Origin: Tuctoria greenei
Lineage: Eukaryota; Streptophyta; Magnoliopsida; Poales; Poaceae
Assembly (NCBI GenBank): GCA_036927565.1
Contig: JAYESD010000006.1
Coordinates: 98,181,353 to 98,245,352 of the forward strand
Length of the DNA stretch: 64,000 nucleotides
Direction: 5' to 3'
In this document: piece by piece, positions 22,502 through 33,447 of the stretch
How positions within the stretch are numbered: position 1 is the stretch's first letter
Layout: every line of letters begins with the position of its first letter
The notes under the pieces: generated by a model
Told to the model about the DNA's origin: nothing
The model's database searches: none
What the model saw: the letters and a program-made list of their open reading frames with translations, nothing else
Program-made: the position numbers and the translations under genes

Positions 22502-24466
22502 CTAAGGATCCTGAGCACTCGGGGCGATGTCAGGGGTGCTGTCGTCGTCGAGGGTGCTGTCGTCGGAGATGCTGCCTGCTACTGCTGAGGCTGGAGTGGA
22601 GGTGACGGGAGCTGCTGTCGGTGCCTGCTGAGTCTGGACTGCTGGTATCGGGGCACTAGCAACTAAAGCTAGAGTCTGCTGGAAGAGTGTCGAAGCCGGC
22701 AGGGGAGAGTGAATCGGTGCGCCTGGAGCAAGCAGTGGTGACATGCTGATCGTCGGGATCGGCGTAGTCGGCACTAGAGCTAAAACAGGTGCCAAGACAG
22801 GCGGACCTGGAGCTAGACCCGGAAGCTGAGAAGGCAGGGCAATCCCAGTCTGAGTGTAGATGTTGGTGGTCAACCCCAGGATGCCTATCATGGCCTGCTG
22901 CGTCTGCTGCTGCTGGTCAAGAGAACGTTGGTGCATCTAATCAATCAGTCCAGTGAGCCTGTCAGTGTCCCCTCGCCTCTTGCGGGCTATCTGACGCTGC
23001 ATCTCCTGCTGCTGCTGCTGAAGCTCCAAAAGACACGCTGCCTGCTCAGCTCTGGCCTGCACAGCTGCAAGACAATCCATTCGCTGCTGCTCAACCATCT
23101 GCTGAAGTAGAGAAGTGAGCTCAGATGGCTGAGAGACCTGTGCCTCGAACATCAGAGGTGGAGTAGGAGGTGGTGCAGTCGAGCCTCCAGCCTCCACCTC
23201 GTGCTGCCTGGGTGAGGGAGGAGGTGGGAAGTACTCCTCGACAATGTCACTAGTGTCACTCTCTGACCAGATGTATTGCATATCTCCTCCGTGAGCCTCA
23301 GCCTGTGCTAGGATCTCATCTTCCTTCTCGATGTCTGACCAGTCTTCCTCTGAAAGGCAAGCTCGGACCTGATGCTCAACTGGGCGGCCAAGACGGTGGT
23401 CTCCAGGAGCTGGAGCACGGTAGTGTCTGAACCTAGTGACGCTCTCGTTGGTGAGACTGTCACGCACGGCTGACCCCTTTGGAGCCAACTGGTAGAGGAG
23501 GTGACTGATCTAGTGACCGAACACAAGCTGCCTCATCATCCCAACTCCATCAGTGATAACATCCTCCATCTCAAAAATAAGGATATCCACAATGTCGAAC
23601 TCCATCCCGTTCATGACATGGAACAGGAGGGTCTGCTGCAGACTGGTAAACCCCTCAAGGTATCTGGACCTCGGTAGAAGCGTGCGGCGCAAGGCAAGGT
23701 GCACAATGCGCGCAGATGGAGTGAGTAGAGTACCCTCGGCTAGTCTGGTGAGAAGGGCTAAGCAAACAGGTGCGCGCAGATGGAGTGAGTAGAGCTGGTA
23801 CCCTCTGTACCTCTCAAAGTAAGGGCGAATCTCAGTCCTAGCTGCAAGTGCGAGCTAATCCAAATCAAGAAAGTTATGATGGGAGAGCTTATGGCCCCGA
23901 CGTCTGTAAGTCTCATACAGCGACGCCTGTGTCAGGGTCCAGAAGCGGCTGTCAACGAGTGGCTCTCTGGGCTGTGGGAACCACTCCTCAAGTAAAATGC
24001 TCCATCTAAGCTTTCTGAGCTGCTTTGCTTTCAACTTCCTATAGTCGGACAGGAGAACACCCTCACCAACCCGGACATTGGTGTACATCTCATAGACGGC
24101 TCTCTGGGCCGCCCTGTCCTCCCGAAGCTCAGCTGCAGAGGGTCTCAGTATCGGGGCTGCAGCTAGATGACCCCCACGGGTCCTGACTGAGCGCCGGCGA
24201 ATAAGCGGCAAATCTGGCTCCTTTGCCTCCTCTGGCTCCTCAAGCACCTGTGGCTGCCTCTGTCGGGCCTCCCAGATCCTCACGGATCCACCTCGGCCAC
24301 GCTCTCGCTCCATAGCGGCGCGAGCGGCCATCAAAGCTTTCTTCTCCTCCTTCGACAGCTTCTGCTTATTAGCTGCCGGCTCCTTAATAGCCTCGCCCTT
24401 TCCATTCTTGTCACGGCCCATCTCGAGGAGACGAGTGACGACGGCGACGATGAGATCACGGGACAA
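22502..24466 (-). pseudogene. Element A post-pol ORF (ORF3)
   Basis: A single reading frame of roughly 650 codons is broken only by three TAG stops (near 23855, 23510 and 22937). It starts near MGRDKNGKGEAIKEP and continues with basic and charged helices, then a region FRHYRAPAPGDHRLGRP, an acidic stretch (WSDIEKEDE), a proline run, and a glutamine-rich coiled segment (LELQQQQQEMQRQIARKRR). The C terminus is Ala/Pro-rich and low complexity. Position and charge pattern match the extra 3' ORF of SIRE-type elements, sometimes called env-like. I see no clear signal peptide or membrane segment. The function is not known. Confidence 0.6.
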
Positions 24467-24851
24467 CGAAGCCGGTCACACAAGATGGCGACGCAAAGAA
24501 CGACGCGGCCGGGTGAACCCTAGCGGCGAAGTTGAATGTGGCGGTTAGGCGCGTGGAGTGGTGGATGATGAGTGGTGGCGCAAGGTGGCGGTGGCGCTTA
24601 GGGCGGCGGCGGTGGTGCGCCGGCAGTGAAGGGCAGCGGCAGTGAAGGGGGCACAGGGTGGCGGTGCTGAGTGGCAACGGCTCTGGGGGCTGCGGCGGCT
24701 CTGAGCGGTGGTGGCCGGAGGGCGGCGTCAGGGCAAAGGGCGGAGCGGCGGCGGCGGAGAGGACGGCTCGGAGCAGCAGCGTCGGGGAGAGAGAAAGAAA
24801 AAGAGAGAAGATACGAAAGGACGGCTAAATAGGTGGGGCCCGAACCCTAGC
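24467..24851 (-). other. Element A spacer upstream of ORF3
   Basis: GC-rich DNA with GGCGG repeats corresponds to the 5' leader of ORF3. It ends at the AGC target duplication (24849-24851) of the CACTA element. No separate gene was recognised. Confidence 0.5.
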
Positions 24852-25257
24852 CACTACAAGAATATCGATCACTTACGTCGGCCAAAGCCGATGTAAGTAA
24901 GGCATAAACCGACGTAAGTAACTTAATTACGTCGGTTTTACTTTACTTACGTCGGCTACTGGCCGACGTAGACTTTTGGACGTAATTAAGGTGACTTACA
25001 TCGGCCACCGACGTAAGTTACCTTAATTACATCGGTCTACAGAAGCCGACGTAAGTTAAGTGGCGAGATGGGCCTTGGGCTGGGCCGGAGGACTTACATC
25101 GGCCAGAGCATGCCGACGTAAGTTAAGTGCTCTAACTTACGTCGGTTGATCCAAACGGACGTAAGTTAAGTGGCTTAACTTACGTCAGTATGGTCTGACC
25201 GATGTAAGTTAAACTGGGATAACTTACGTCGGCATTACCATAGCCGACGTAAGTTAA
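24852..25257. repeat. Left terminal inverted repeat and subterminal repeats of the CACTA element
   Basis: After the CACTACAAG end, the motif ACTTACGTCGG and its reverse complement CCGACGTAAGT alternate a dozen or so times up to 25257. In En/Spm, subterminal repeats bind TNPA and bring the ends together. The ACGT core makes each unit nearly palindromic. Confidence 0.8.
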
Positions 25258-25363
25258 GTTTTCGATATTATTTTTAAAATCAGAAATTGACTACCTCGCT
25301 CGATGGCGAGAACACAGAACAGACAAATAACATATACACAGCATAACAGTTTCAAAATATAGT

Positions 25364-28300
25364 CTAAAACATTGACAACCACGCTAGCCCCTCCACTACC
25401 TCCGTGATCTTCTCGGCGTGTTCCCGAACCCTGTCGAAGAAACATAGTCACTAGTAAGCATCAATGTCAACTCAATGATAACATCAGAGTCCAAAAACAT
25501 CAGTGATAATGTTAGAGTTGGATTGCTTCACATTAAGTCATAACCTGGTCTATCACAGAAGGTTTCAAGAGGTAATGTAGTGGTCTTTGATATTTTTTGA
25601 CAGTCATGCTACATTACCACTTGAAACCTTATGTGATAGCCCAGGTGCATGACTTAATGTGAAGCAATCCAACTCTAACATTATGGTATTACCCACCAAA
25701 AGCTTGATTACACTTAACTTCCTCACCACTATAGGAATCAATATCTGACAAGTCATCAAGATCTACCTCTATGTTCTACCTCCTTATCTCTCTATGTAAA
25801 ATACTAAAATGGATACAACAATATTAAAGAGAGAGTTTATCACCTGCTCCGGTGTCTACACGCTAGCCCCTCCACTGCCTCCGAGATCTCGACGCGTTCC
25901 GGAATTATAAGTCCATAAAACAACTAGTCAATAGTGTGAGTAACACATTTGATAAATTAAATGTGATGCAAGTAACTTCTTTAACATAATGAAAAGGGAA
26001 TAAAACTCCTAGGGCCCTCAAACTCCTAGAGTCGACCCAGAGTTGGTGAAGGATCAAAAGGGAATCATGCATTCAACATAATGAAAATCTATGTTATGGG
26101 AGCGGTGGAAGTTGCATTTCGGGGACGACATGGTTTTCCTCCTCTAACAAGTTTCTATTCGGCACTAAGGCTAAAACTCACAATAACAGGGTGTACAAAA
26201 AACAAAAAAGAGGGATAGACAATATTACCTGCTCCGGTGTCTGCTGCGGCGGAAGCGTAGGAATCTCGATGTCATGACCGCTGTGTCGAGCAACAGCCTG
26301 CCATTGCAAGATATTAGAAGATATATGTTATTGAAGTGCTGTGAAATTTAACTATGGTACTTTAAATTACTTACCGCCACCGCTGCTTGCATCTGGGCCA
26401 TCATTAAGGCCGTCCTCTGCTGCTCCTCCCTTGCCTCCGCTCTCGTCCTCTCCAGCTCTTCATGAGTTTGCGTCAGCGTCTCCCTCATGGTCTGGAGCTC
26501 CAGCTGGGTCTGCGAGAGACGACCACTGGTCCCAACGGTCGAAGCCTGCGATGATGAAGCGCCTCTCAAAGGTCGCGTCGACCTCGAGTCGACAACTCCA
26601 TCAAAAATGGCAAACCTGCAAAAGAATGAAAACACTAAGTAGAAGAAGATTAATTGAAAAAGAAATGAAACACACGAAGAGCTCACCGTCCGTGGGCCTT
26701 CCCGCCTCCGCTTGCGTATGCGGCTTGGGGGTCGATCGGCGCACTTTCCCAATCGTAATCCGCATCGTGTATCTTCGCGACCTCCTGCGCGTACTTTGTC
26801 TACAAAACAAATAAATATTGTAAGCACGTCAATAATAGTATTAGTTATAATGAAATTGATGAATTTCGAAAACTTACCAGTCGGTCGGCTGCGACCTGAC
26901 TACATTGCCCTAGCTGAGAAGGTTCACTTCCCTTGTGACCTCTCTTCCAAACCTGGGTCGGGGTCGGCTCATGACCCATCTCTCGCTCCTGTACAGCCAC
27001 GTTAGTGAGATAAATAATATATGAGGAACACATAAATAAAATAAAAAGGTACTTACCATGCATTTAGCCAAACGCAAGTAGCCATCGCCGCCATAGTTGT
27101 GCTTGCCCCCGGACCCCATGCGGAACTGTCTAGCCTTCGTGGACTTGTTGATGAAAGCGTCGCTAGCCCAGTACCGACAGAGAGCTAAGTACGCCTCGAT
27201 GTTACCCTGTAACCAGGAAATACTAACTTGCACATATTTCATTTTTCATCAACGCAGTTAACATACCTAGATATTGTAAATATTTAACAATATTAAAAAC
27301 TTATCTCCGCGTACTGCTCCTCTGTTAAGTAGGAGTCCGAGTCCTTCCTAAATACACCCCTTTGCTGCTCCTGCTCCTGCTCCTGGGGGTGACGCTTGTA
27401 GTATGTGTTGACGGCTTGAATCCGGGCGTACGACAGCGCCGCCGTCGTGAGCTTCCGAGCGTTGTAATGGAACACGCGTCTCGCGTGGTCCTCCATGCCC
27501 GGTTCCTCTACTTGGTACCTCAGCTTTAAGCAAACAAATATTTAAGTGATATGCAATTAAGAATTCAAACGAGTTGAAAAAATGAAATTGTTAAACTTAC
27601 AATAAAATCGTGCCACACGGCTCCCTGAACCGTGCCGTGCACCGGGCGAGAGACCCGAGCATAGTCATCCCACGACAGGGCAGGAAAACCATCAATTACA
27701 CCGGGGTAGTGCAACTTGACGATAGCACCGAGGACACTGTTAACCTGCTTGTGGTGCTTCTCGGCCCCAGTGAATGAAAAGTCGTACCAACATCTACAAA
27801 ATATATTAAATCATTAAGTAAAGGAAAACAACATCTAATATTTAATATACTATATACAGTATTTATATCTGTCTCCAACTGGACGGATCATGGTCTGCTG
27901 AGTAGTAACCAGAGGAGGAGCCGCAAAGTGGGTCCTCCTCGTCCGTCGCCTCTGCTGCGACGCTGCCGCATCCTGTGACCCTGAAGGCTCTGCGGAACCC
28001 CCGGAGCCTCCAGGAAGGCTAGCCGGCTGCCCAAGTAGGCTAGCGCTAGCCGGCTCCGAAGGGAGGCTAGCGCTAGAGGGCTCCTGTAGTGGCCCCCTAG
28101 CCTCTGAGTCGGGCTCCTGTAGCAGCCCCCTAGCCTCTGACTCTGATTCTGACTCAAAAGTCTCTGAGTCAGACTGCACAAAAGGAAAAATTGACAATTA
28201 ATAATTAATAACAATTGCAATTTCAAAAATAACTTTATTGTAACTAAAATTTACCTCTGTCTGCTGAAAGCACACGACAGCTGAGGGTGGAGTGTGTGCC

Positions 28301-28407
28301 AGAAAGAGCTCACGTCGGCTAGAAAGGAACAAGCTCCCTGAGCAAGGGTCTGCTGGCGGCTCAAACCCTCTCACTGGCTTCCCCTTCCCCTTCCCCTTTG
28401 ACGACAT
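25364..28407 (-). CDS. TNPA-like CACTA protein gene, multi-exon
   Basis: Likely second protein of an En/Spm-type transposon, which binds subterminal repeats during transposition. Inferred exons are 28407-28255 (starts MSSKGKGKGK), 28173-27858, 27793-27601 (CWYDFSFTGAEKHHKQ), 27523-27301, 27206-27057 (GNIEAYLALCRYWASDAF), 26988-26878, 26799-26687, 26615-26375, 26297-26229, one near 25905-25855, and 25430-25364 ending in a TAG. Exons from 27206 to 26229 join in frame with GT-AG borders, and the pattern matches the plant transposase family seen as Transposase_24. Borders of the second and fourth exons do not join cleanly, so the gene may be damaged. The exon near 26500 is a Gln/Glu-rich coiled coil (LQTMRETLTQTHEELERTRA). 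Confidence 0.6.
25506..25684. repeat. Near-perfect hairpin, microRNA-precursor-like, inside the last TNPA intron
   Basis: The left arm 25506-25580 pairs with the right arm 25609-25684, with a 28-base loop at 25581-25608. The outer 36 positions (from ATAATGTTAGAG to CATTAAGTCAT) pair without a mismatch. The remaining 39 or so have about four mismatches and a one-base bulge. It lies between the last two inferred TNPA exons (25905-25855 and 25430-25364). It could be a young miRNA or siRNA locus, or a small MITE. I see no clear target duplication. Confidence 0.55.
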
Positions 28408-28614
28408 CCTGTTGCAAGAAATAAATGATTAATATGCAAAGATAATATACAAAATTAATGTTAAATTAGTGAATAAAATGTTACTTCAAAATTCATCAAC
28501 ATCACGATCATGCACCCTACTCCTTAAACCAGCCCATCGATCTTCTTCTTCCGCATATCGTTTTTGTTTGCGCAAATCAGCAGGTTCGACTATGTCATTG
28601 ATATCTTCAGTTTC

Positions 28615-31600
28615 TCATTCTGATTCTATTTCCGCTTCCGTGCCGGCCTCGATATCTTGAGCGTCTCCAACTAAGTTATCGAGTCCTACACCGGGCTCGA
28701 CTGAGAAGGAGTCTGGCAACTCTTCCTCTTGGTAGACACAATCAACCTCAGCTTCGTCATGGTAATCATCATCTCCTGGAGCGTATAACCGCTCACAAGG
28801 ATTCACCTTATGTACCACCAACAAAGCTTTGAATTTATTGCATGGATAAGGTAGATAGTAAACTTGCTCTACTTGGTGTGCAAGAACTAATGAATCGAAT
28901 CCTTTCAACCGTTCCTTGTGTTTTACTTCGACCATGCAAAATTCGTTTACTCGAATTCCACAAATGGAATCAAACCATTCGTAGTCAAAGAATACCGCTT
29001 GAATTGGCTTGTTTGCGACAAAAGTGAATTCAAGGATTTTTTTAATAATCCCATAGTACTGCATTTCATGATCTTGCGAATCGATTGCCCTAATCACAAC
29101 CCCGGTATTACATGTTGCCCTGAGAGGACGAAGAGATTCAAATTGAGTTGTACGAAATCGTCATATCCACCATAGCTTCTAACATTAACCACTCCACGGG
29201 ATAGTTGTCTCAAATCTTCATGGACGTTGGCATCTTTTTGGCACTGTCCAAAATATTGAGTTATTAGAAAACGTAAGCATTCTTAAGTTATAAGAATACA
29301 TTGTTAACATTGATTAGTTATCGAGAAAACGTTACATGATCTCGAAACCAGGAGAGAAAATTAGATCCCCCGTTTATTCCTTCCCGTCGAATATGTTCTA
29401 TTTGCTTGCTCGTGGGTTGATGTCTATGTCTCCAATTTTGCTTGTCGAACATACTACACGACAAAGAGAACCTTTTAGAATACATGTGTCGGAAAAGATG
29501 GTGAAAAGCATAAGTGTAGAAGAAACACTTACTTGAAATGTTCATTCATTTCTTCCATATTAGCGTACATGTAGAAGAATGCAGCACACCTTTCTTTTTT
29601 CGCTAACATCATACGAAGTGTAACTACCAATTGTAGTGCCTCTTGTTGCAAAAATGGAGAGATCGCTACAAGGAGGTTGCTCATCTATATTGTATCGCAT
29701 TACCGAAGTATTAACATTATTTTCCTCTGCAAAGTAAACACTTGAGAAGTATCCTACTTCCTTAAGAGTAAAAGCTTCGGCGATGCAACCTTCAACCCTT
29801 GCCCTGTTACCAACCATTGGTTTCATATATCTAAGTGATCTTTCAATATGATACATCCACCTATATTGCACGGGACCGCCCACTTTCGCTTCAAATGGAA
29901 GATGAATTAAGAGATGTTGCATTGGATTGAAAAATCCTGGAGGAAATTTTTTTTTCCATCTTACACAAAAGTACCGAAAACTCCTTTTCCAATTTAGTCA
30001 TCATCTCTGGCGTGATATCTTTAGCACAGAGTTGCCTATAGAAGTGGCTAAGCTCGACTAACACCTTCCACACTGCATCGTCAAAATAGCCTCGAAACAT
30101 AACAAGCAGAAGTCTTTCCATGATTATGTGATAATCATGACTCTTCAACCCAATGAGCTTTCCCGTTTTCACATTCACGACTCGTCTCAGACTAGCTGCG
30201 TAACCATCTGGGAATTTCAACCTTTGCAACCATTCGAGAACTTCTTTTTTCTCTTTAGGTCGAAGATAGAAAGGAGCGCGTGGTTTACCACCATTTTCAG
30301 AGAGCTCAAGAGTTTGACGGTTACAAAGCTCGGCAAGATCCTTTCGAGCCTTTAAATTGTCTTTTGTTTTGCCCGTCATGTCCATGCATGTGCTTATGAT
30401 ACATTCGGCCATGTTACGCTCTTGGTGCATCAATGTTGTGCCTTAGAATCAACGACTTCACATACGGTAACTCCCAAAGTCCACATATGTGAGTCCAATT
30501 GTGTTTGTCTCCGTAACCTTCAAAATATCCAGGGCGACCTTCATCTGGCACCAATTTGTCCAACATATCAGATATTTCTGACCCGTCAAAACGTTTCGGT
30601 GGTCCTTTAGTGACAACGGTGTTCTTTCTGAAGACATTCCTCTGTTGTCTAAACAAGTGATTCGAAGGTAGCCAACGTCTATGACAATCGAAGTAAGATA
30701 TCTTGCCTCCATGGGTAAGTCGAAAGCAATCGGTATCCGAGGCACATATCGGACACGTCAACCGACCATGAGTGCTCCATCCATAAAACATGACGTATGC
30801 CGGAGGATCATGAACGGACCACATATAAGCAGCTCGGAGGTTGAATTTCTGTTTCCTGTAACAGTCGTACGCTTCGACTCTTTTCCACAACATTTTCAAC
30901 TCTTCGATCAACGGTTTCAACATCACGTTGAGACATGACCCAGGATGATCTAGCCTAGGTACAATGAGGCTAAGAAACATAAACTCATTCTTCATGCAAA
31001 AAGTCGGCGGAAGATTGTACGGAATGACAAAGACGGGCCAATAGGAGTATGGTGCGGCGTTTGTGCTGAACGGCGTGAACCCATCTGTCACCAACCCGAT
31101 GCGAACATTTCTCGCTTCACTAGCGAATTCTGGGTCGAACCGGTCCAGAGCCTTCCATGCCTCACCATCGGACAGGTGCGTCATGACTCCATTGTTCTCA
31201 CGCTCACCTTCTTTGTGCCATCTCATGTGTCTGGCCGTTTTTTTGAAAGGAACAGCCACTTCAACCTCGGTGTCACAGGTAAGTAACGAAGCTACTTACG
31301 TGCGACTTCTGTCGTCATTGTATTACCATCGTTATTAACAACTTTGACAAACCTCGGTTGACCACATTGCAAACATTTGTTCTCATTGGAATGCTCTCTC
31401 CAGAAAAGCATGCAGTTGTACGGACACACATCAATCTTTTCGTGATTCATCATGAGACCAGAAAGAATTTTCTTCGAGTTGTACATATCCTTAGGCACTT
31501 TGATGGGTTGTGAAAGGGCACCTTCGAACAAATCGATGAGCATGTTGTAACAATTGTTAGAAAAGAAGAACTTGGACTTTATTGCCATAAGTATAGTCAC

Positions 31601-32047
31601 AAAATTGAGGATTGACATTTTAGTGTGTTCATGCAAAGCCTCTTCTGAATCTTTGAGACGTTTGAAGAACTCTTTAACCTCTGCTGTTTGAGTATCTTCT
31701 GTAAGCACTGGTCGTATAGCTTCCAGCATCTCATCCATCATATCAACCTCTTGAGCATCATCATTGTCCGCTTCCACTTCTTGTACAGCTTGAGAAGCTG
31801 TCTCGCCGTGGAAGTTCCACAACTCATAATGTGACACGTAACCGTTTCGACACAAGTGCAACGTAAGTTCCACTTTGTCCAAAAACGTTCCGTTTCGGCA
31901 TTTCGTACATGGGCACCACGCCTTATCGCTATTTGACAACAAAAAAGCTCGTTCCACAAAAGCTTCTGTCTTAGCATACCACTCATCTGAGTGATCACCA
32001 GTTCTGCTCTTCCAACCAGTCTACATCCAACTACGGTCTTCGCCCAT
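28615..32047 (-). pseudogene. TNPD-like CACTA transposase, broken
   Basis: Domains are in the usual order. The N-terminal Transpos_assoc-like region (32047-31300) starts MGEDRSW with a TAG at codon 9 and carries WCPCTKCRN and a CLQCGQPRF zinc-like motif. The Transposase_21 core (about 31260-30440) contains HMRWHKEG, DGFTPFS, SYWPVFVIPYNLPP, TCPICASDTD and FDCHRRWLP. DUF4218-like (30433-29560) and DUF4216-like (29097-28615, KPIQAVFFDYEWFD) regions follow. Breaks are the early TAG, a frameshift at about 30435, and a frameshift at a T run near 29948. Introns are indicated at 31299 (GTAAGT) and 29535 (GTAAGT). It cannot make a full transposase without repair. Confidence 0.8.
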
Positions 32048-32150
32048 GTTTGACTCTGCAGTTTAACGCGAAAGAAATTGTCGTTAATGTATTGTTATGT
32101 TATGTGTCACGGCCCTACAACCTAGGCAGATAGATCCTAAACCCATACAA

Positions 32151-32342
32151 GAGTGACCGAGCGGAGCGTGCTCATGACGAAACGCGTGATCCAGATTCGA
32201 ACGAAATTTCGGCAGCATAACCCCGCTGTTCTCCACTGCACGCCCAAAAATGGTGCAGCAGAGAACAACAGGGTTACACCAACGAAATATCGTCCAAATC
32301 CGGACCCGCGTCTCGTCACAAGCCACGCCCCCTCGGTCACTC
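32151..32342. repeat. Imperfect inverted repeat upstream of TNPD
   Basis: The left arm (32151 to about 32245, GAGTGACCGAG...CACTGCAC) and the reverse complement of the right arm (about 32250-32342) align over about 93 bases, with roughly a quarter of positions differing and almost no loop. It lies just upstream of the TNPD start, where a promoter or leader is expected. No open frame spans it. Confidence 0.55.
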
Positions 32343-32375
32343 CGAGGCTGTCCAAAAAGGGACAATTTCGAACCT

Positions 32376-32410
32376 GCACGTCTCACATGCCAATGGCATG
32401 TGAGACGTGC
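32376..32410. repeat. Perfect short hairpin
   Basis: GCACGTCTCACATGCC is followed by AAT and then its exact reverse complement, giving 16-base arms and a 3-base loop. It lies 33 bases beyond the larger inverted repeat and upstream of the TNPD gene. It could be a structured leader element or a protein-binding palindrome. Confidence 0.6.
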
Positions 32411-32572
32411 CGATCCGAAATGGGTAATACATTGCTATAGGTTACGTTGCTCATTTTCATTTTGAGGTCATTTAAGAGAGAGGAAAGAACTAGAGAAAGA
32501 CTGAGAGGAAAGTTGGTCTTAGATGACAATTCCACATCCATTTCCACCGTCCACACAATCGAGGGTCATTGA

Positions 32573-32772
32573 TGTTCTTAAGGTAGTAAGGCGACTTAAG
32601 GTGACGGATCCCCCTGCTCCCACGGCGCCAGCTTTCCCTGCCGCCGCCGGCTTCCCTGGCCGCCGTCGCATTACCCTAGAAAGCAAGGCAACAGGGACGC
32701 CTTACGATGCCGGAGCGCCTTAGCGCTCTAGTGTCGCTTTAGCGACGCTAAAGCGACGCCTTAATAACAATG
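32573..32772. repeat. Possible small MITE-like insertion
   Basis: The ends are roughly inverted (GTTCTTAAGG at the left, CCTTAATAAC at the right) around a GC-rich core. A perfect 25-base palindrome lies at 32733-32757, with arms GTCGCTTTAGCG / CGCTAAAGCGAC and one central base. The limits and family are uncertain. Confidence 0.35.
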
Positions 32773-33044
32773 TTCAAAGACAAAATATATTGCGTTTCTC
32801 AGTTCACCGCCGGCGCGAGCTTCTTTTGCGTGCCGCCCATCGCCTCGAGCTCCTCCGCCGGCACGAGCTCCTCTCAGCGCGAACTCCTCCGCATGCTGCA
32901 TGACGCACCAAGCCGCGCCGCCGCCCCGATCTCCTCTGCTCACCCCTACACACGACCCACGGTTTCTCTCTCTCTCTTGGAGCTACTGGCGATGCCGTGG
33001 CACCTGACAGTCGGCCGCCCCCAACGCTGCCCTCCTCATGGTGC
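32773..33044. other. Unassigned GC-rich interval inside the CACTA element
   Basis: It holds short overlapping open frames on both strands with Ala/Arg/Ser-biased translations and no recognised domain. It may be captured gene sequence or leader DNA of the transposon. Confidence 0.25.
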
Positions 33045-33400
33045 AATTAACCACTTAAGAATAAATAGATAAACCACTTGAGCATAATTAAACGCATTGA
33101 AGCAATTTAATTATAATTAAACATAATTAAATAAACCACCTAAGCATAATTAAGCAAATTAAGCAAAAATAAGCAAATTAAGCATAATTATGCATAATTA
33201 AGCAAATTAATCATAATAAAATAAACAACTTAAGCATATTTAAGCAAATTAAGCAAAAATAAGCAAATTAAGCATAATTATGCGTAATTAAGCAAATTAA
33301 TCATAATAAAATAAACCACTTAAGAATATTTAAGCAAATTAACCACTTAACCATAATTAAATAAACAATTAAGCAATTTCAGCAAATTTAAAAAATTTGA
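33045..33400. repeat. AT-rich tandem repeat (TAAGCATAATTAAGCAAA type)
   Basis: Degenerate units built from TTAAGCAAA, AAGCATAATTA and AATAAAC recur across the interval. A longer unit of about 90 bases, with AATCATAATAAAATAAAC as a marker, is repeated at least twice (33206 and 33300 regions). There is no coding potential. Confidence 0.65.
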
Positions 33401-33447
33401 AATTCAAAATTGAATTTGATTTCAATTCAAATTGAAATTTGACTTTC

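Noticed and set aside
22502..24466. Calling the post-pol ORF of element A an envelope gene
   Set aside because: No signal peptide, fusion segment or membrane anchor is visible. Only position and length resemble env-like ORFs of SIRE elements.
25506..25684. Identification of the hairpin as miR820
   Set aside because: The arms do not contain the miR820 mature sequence as I know it. Only the genomic setting (a CACTA element) is comparable.
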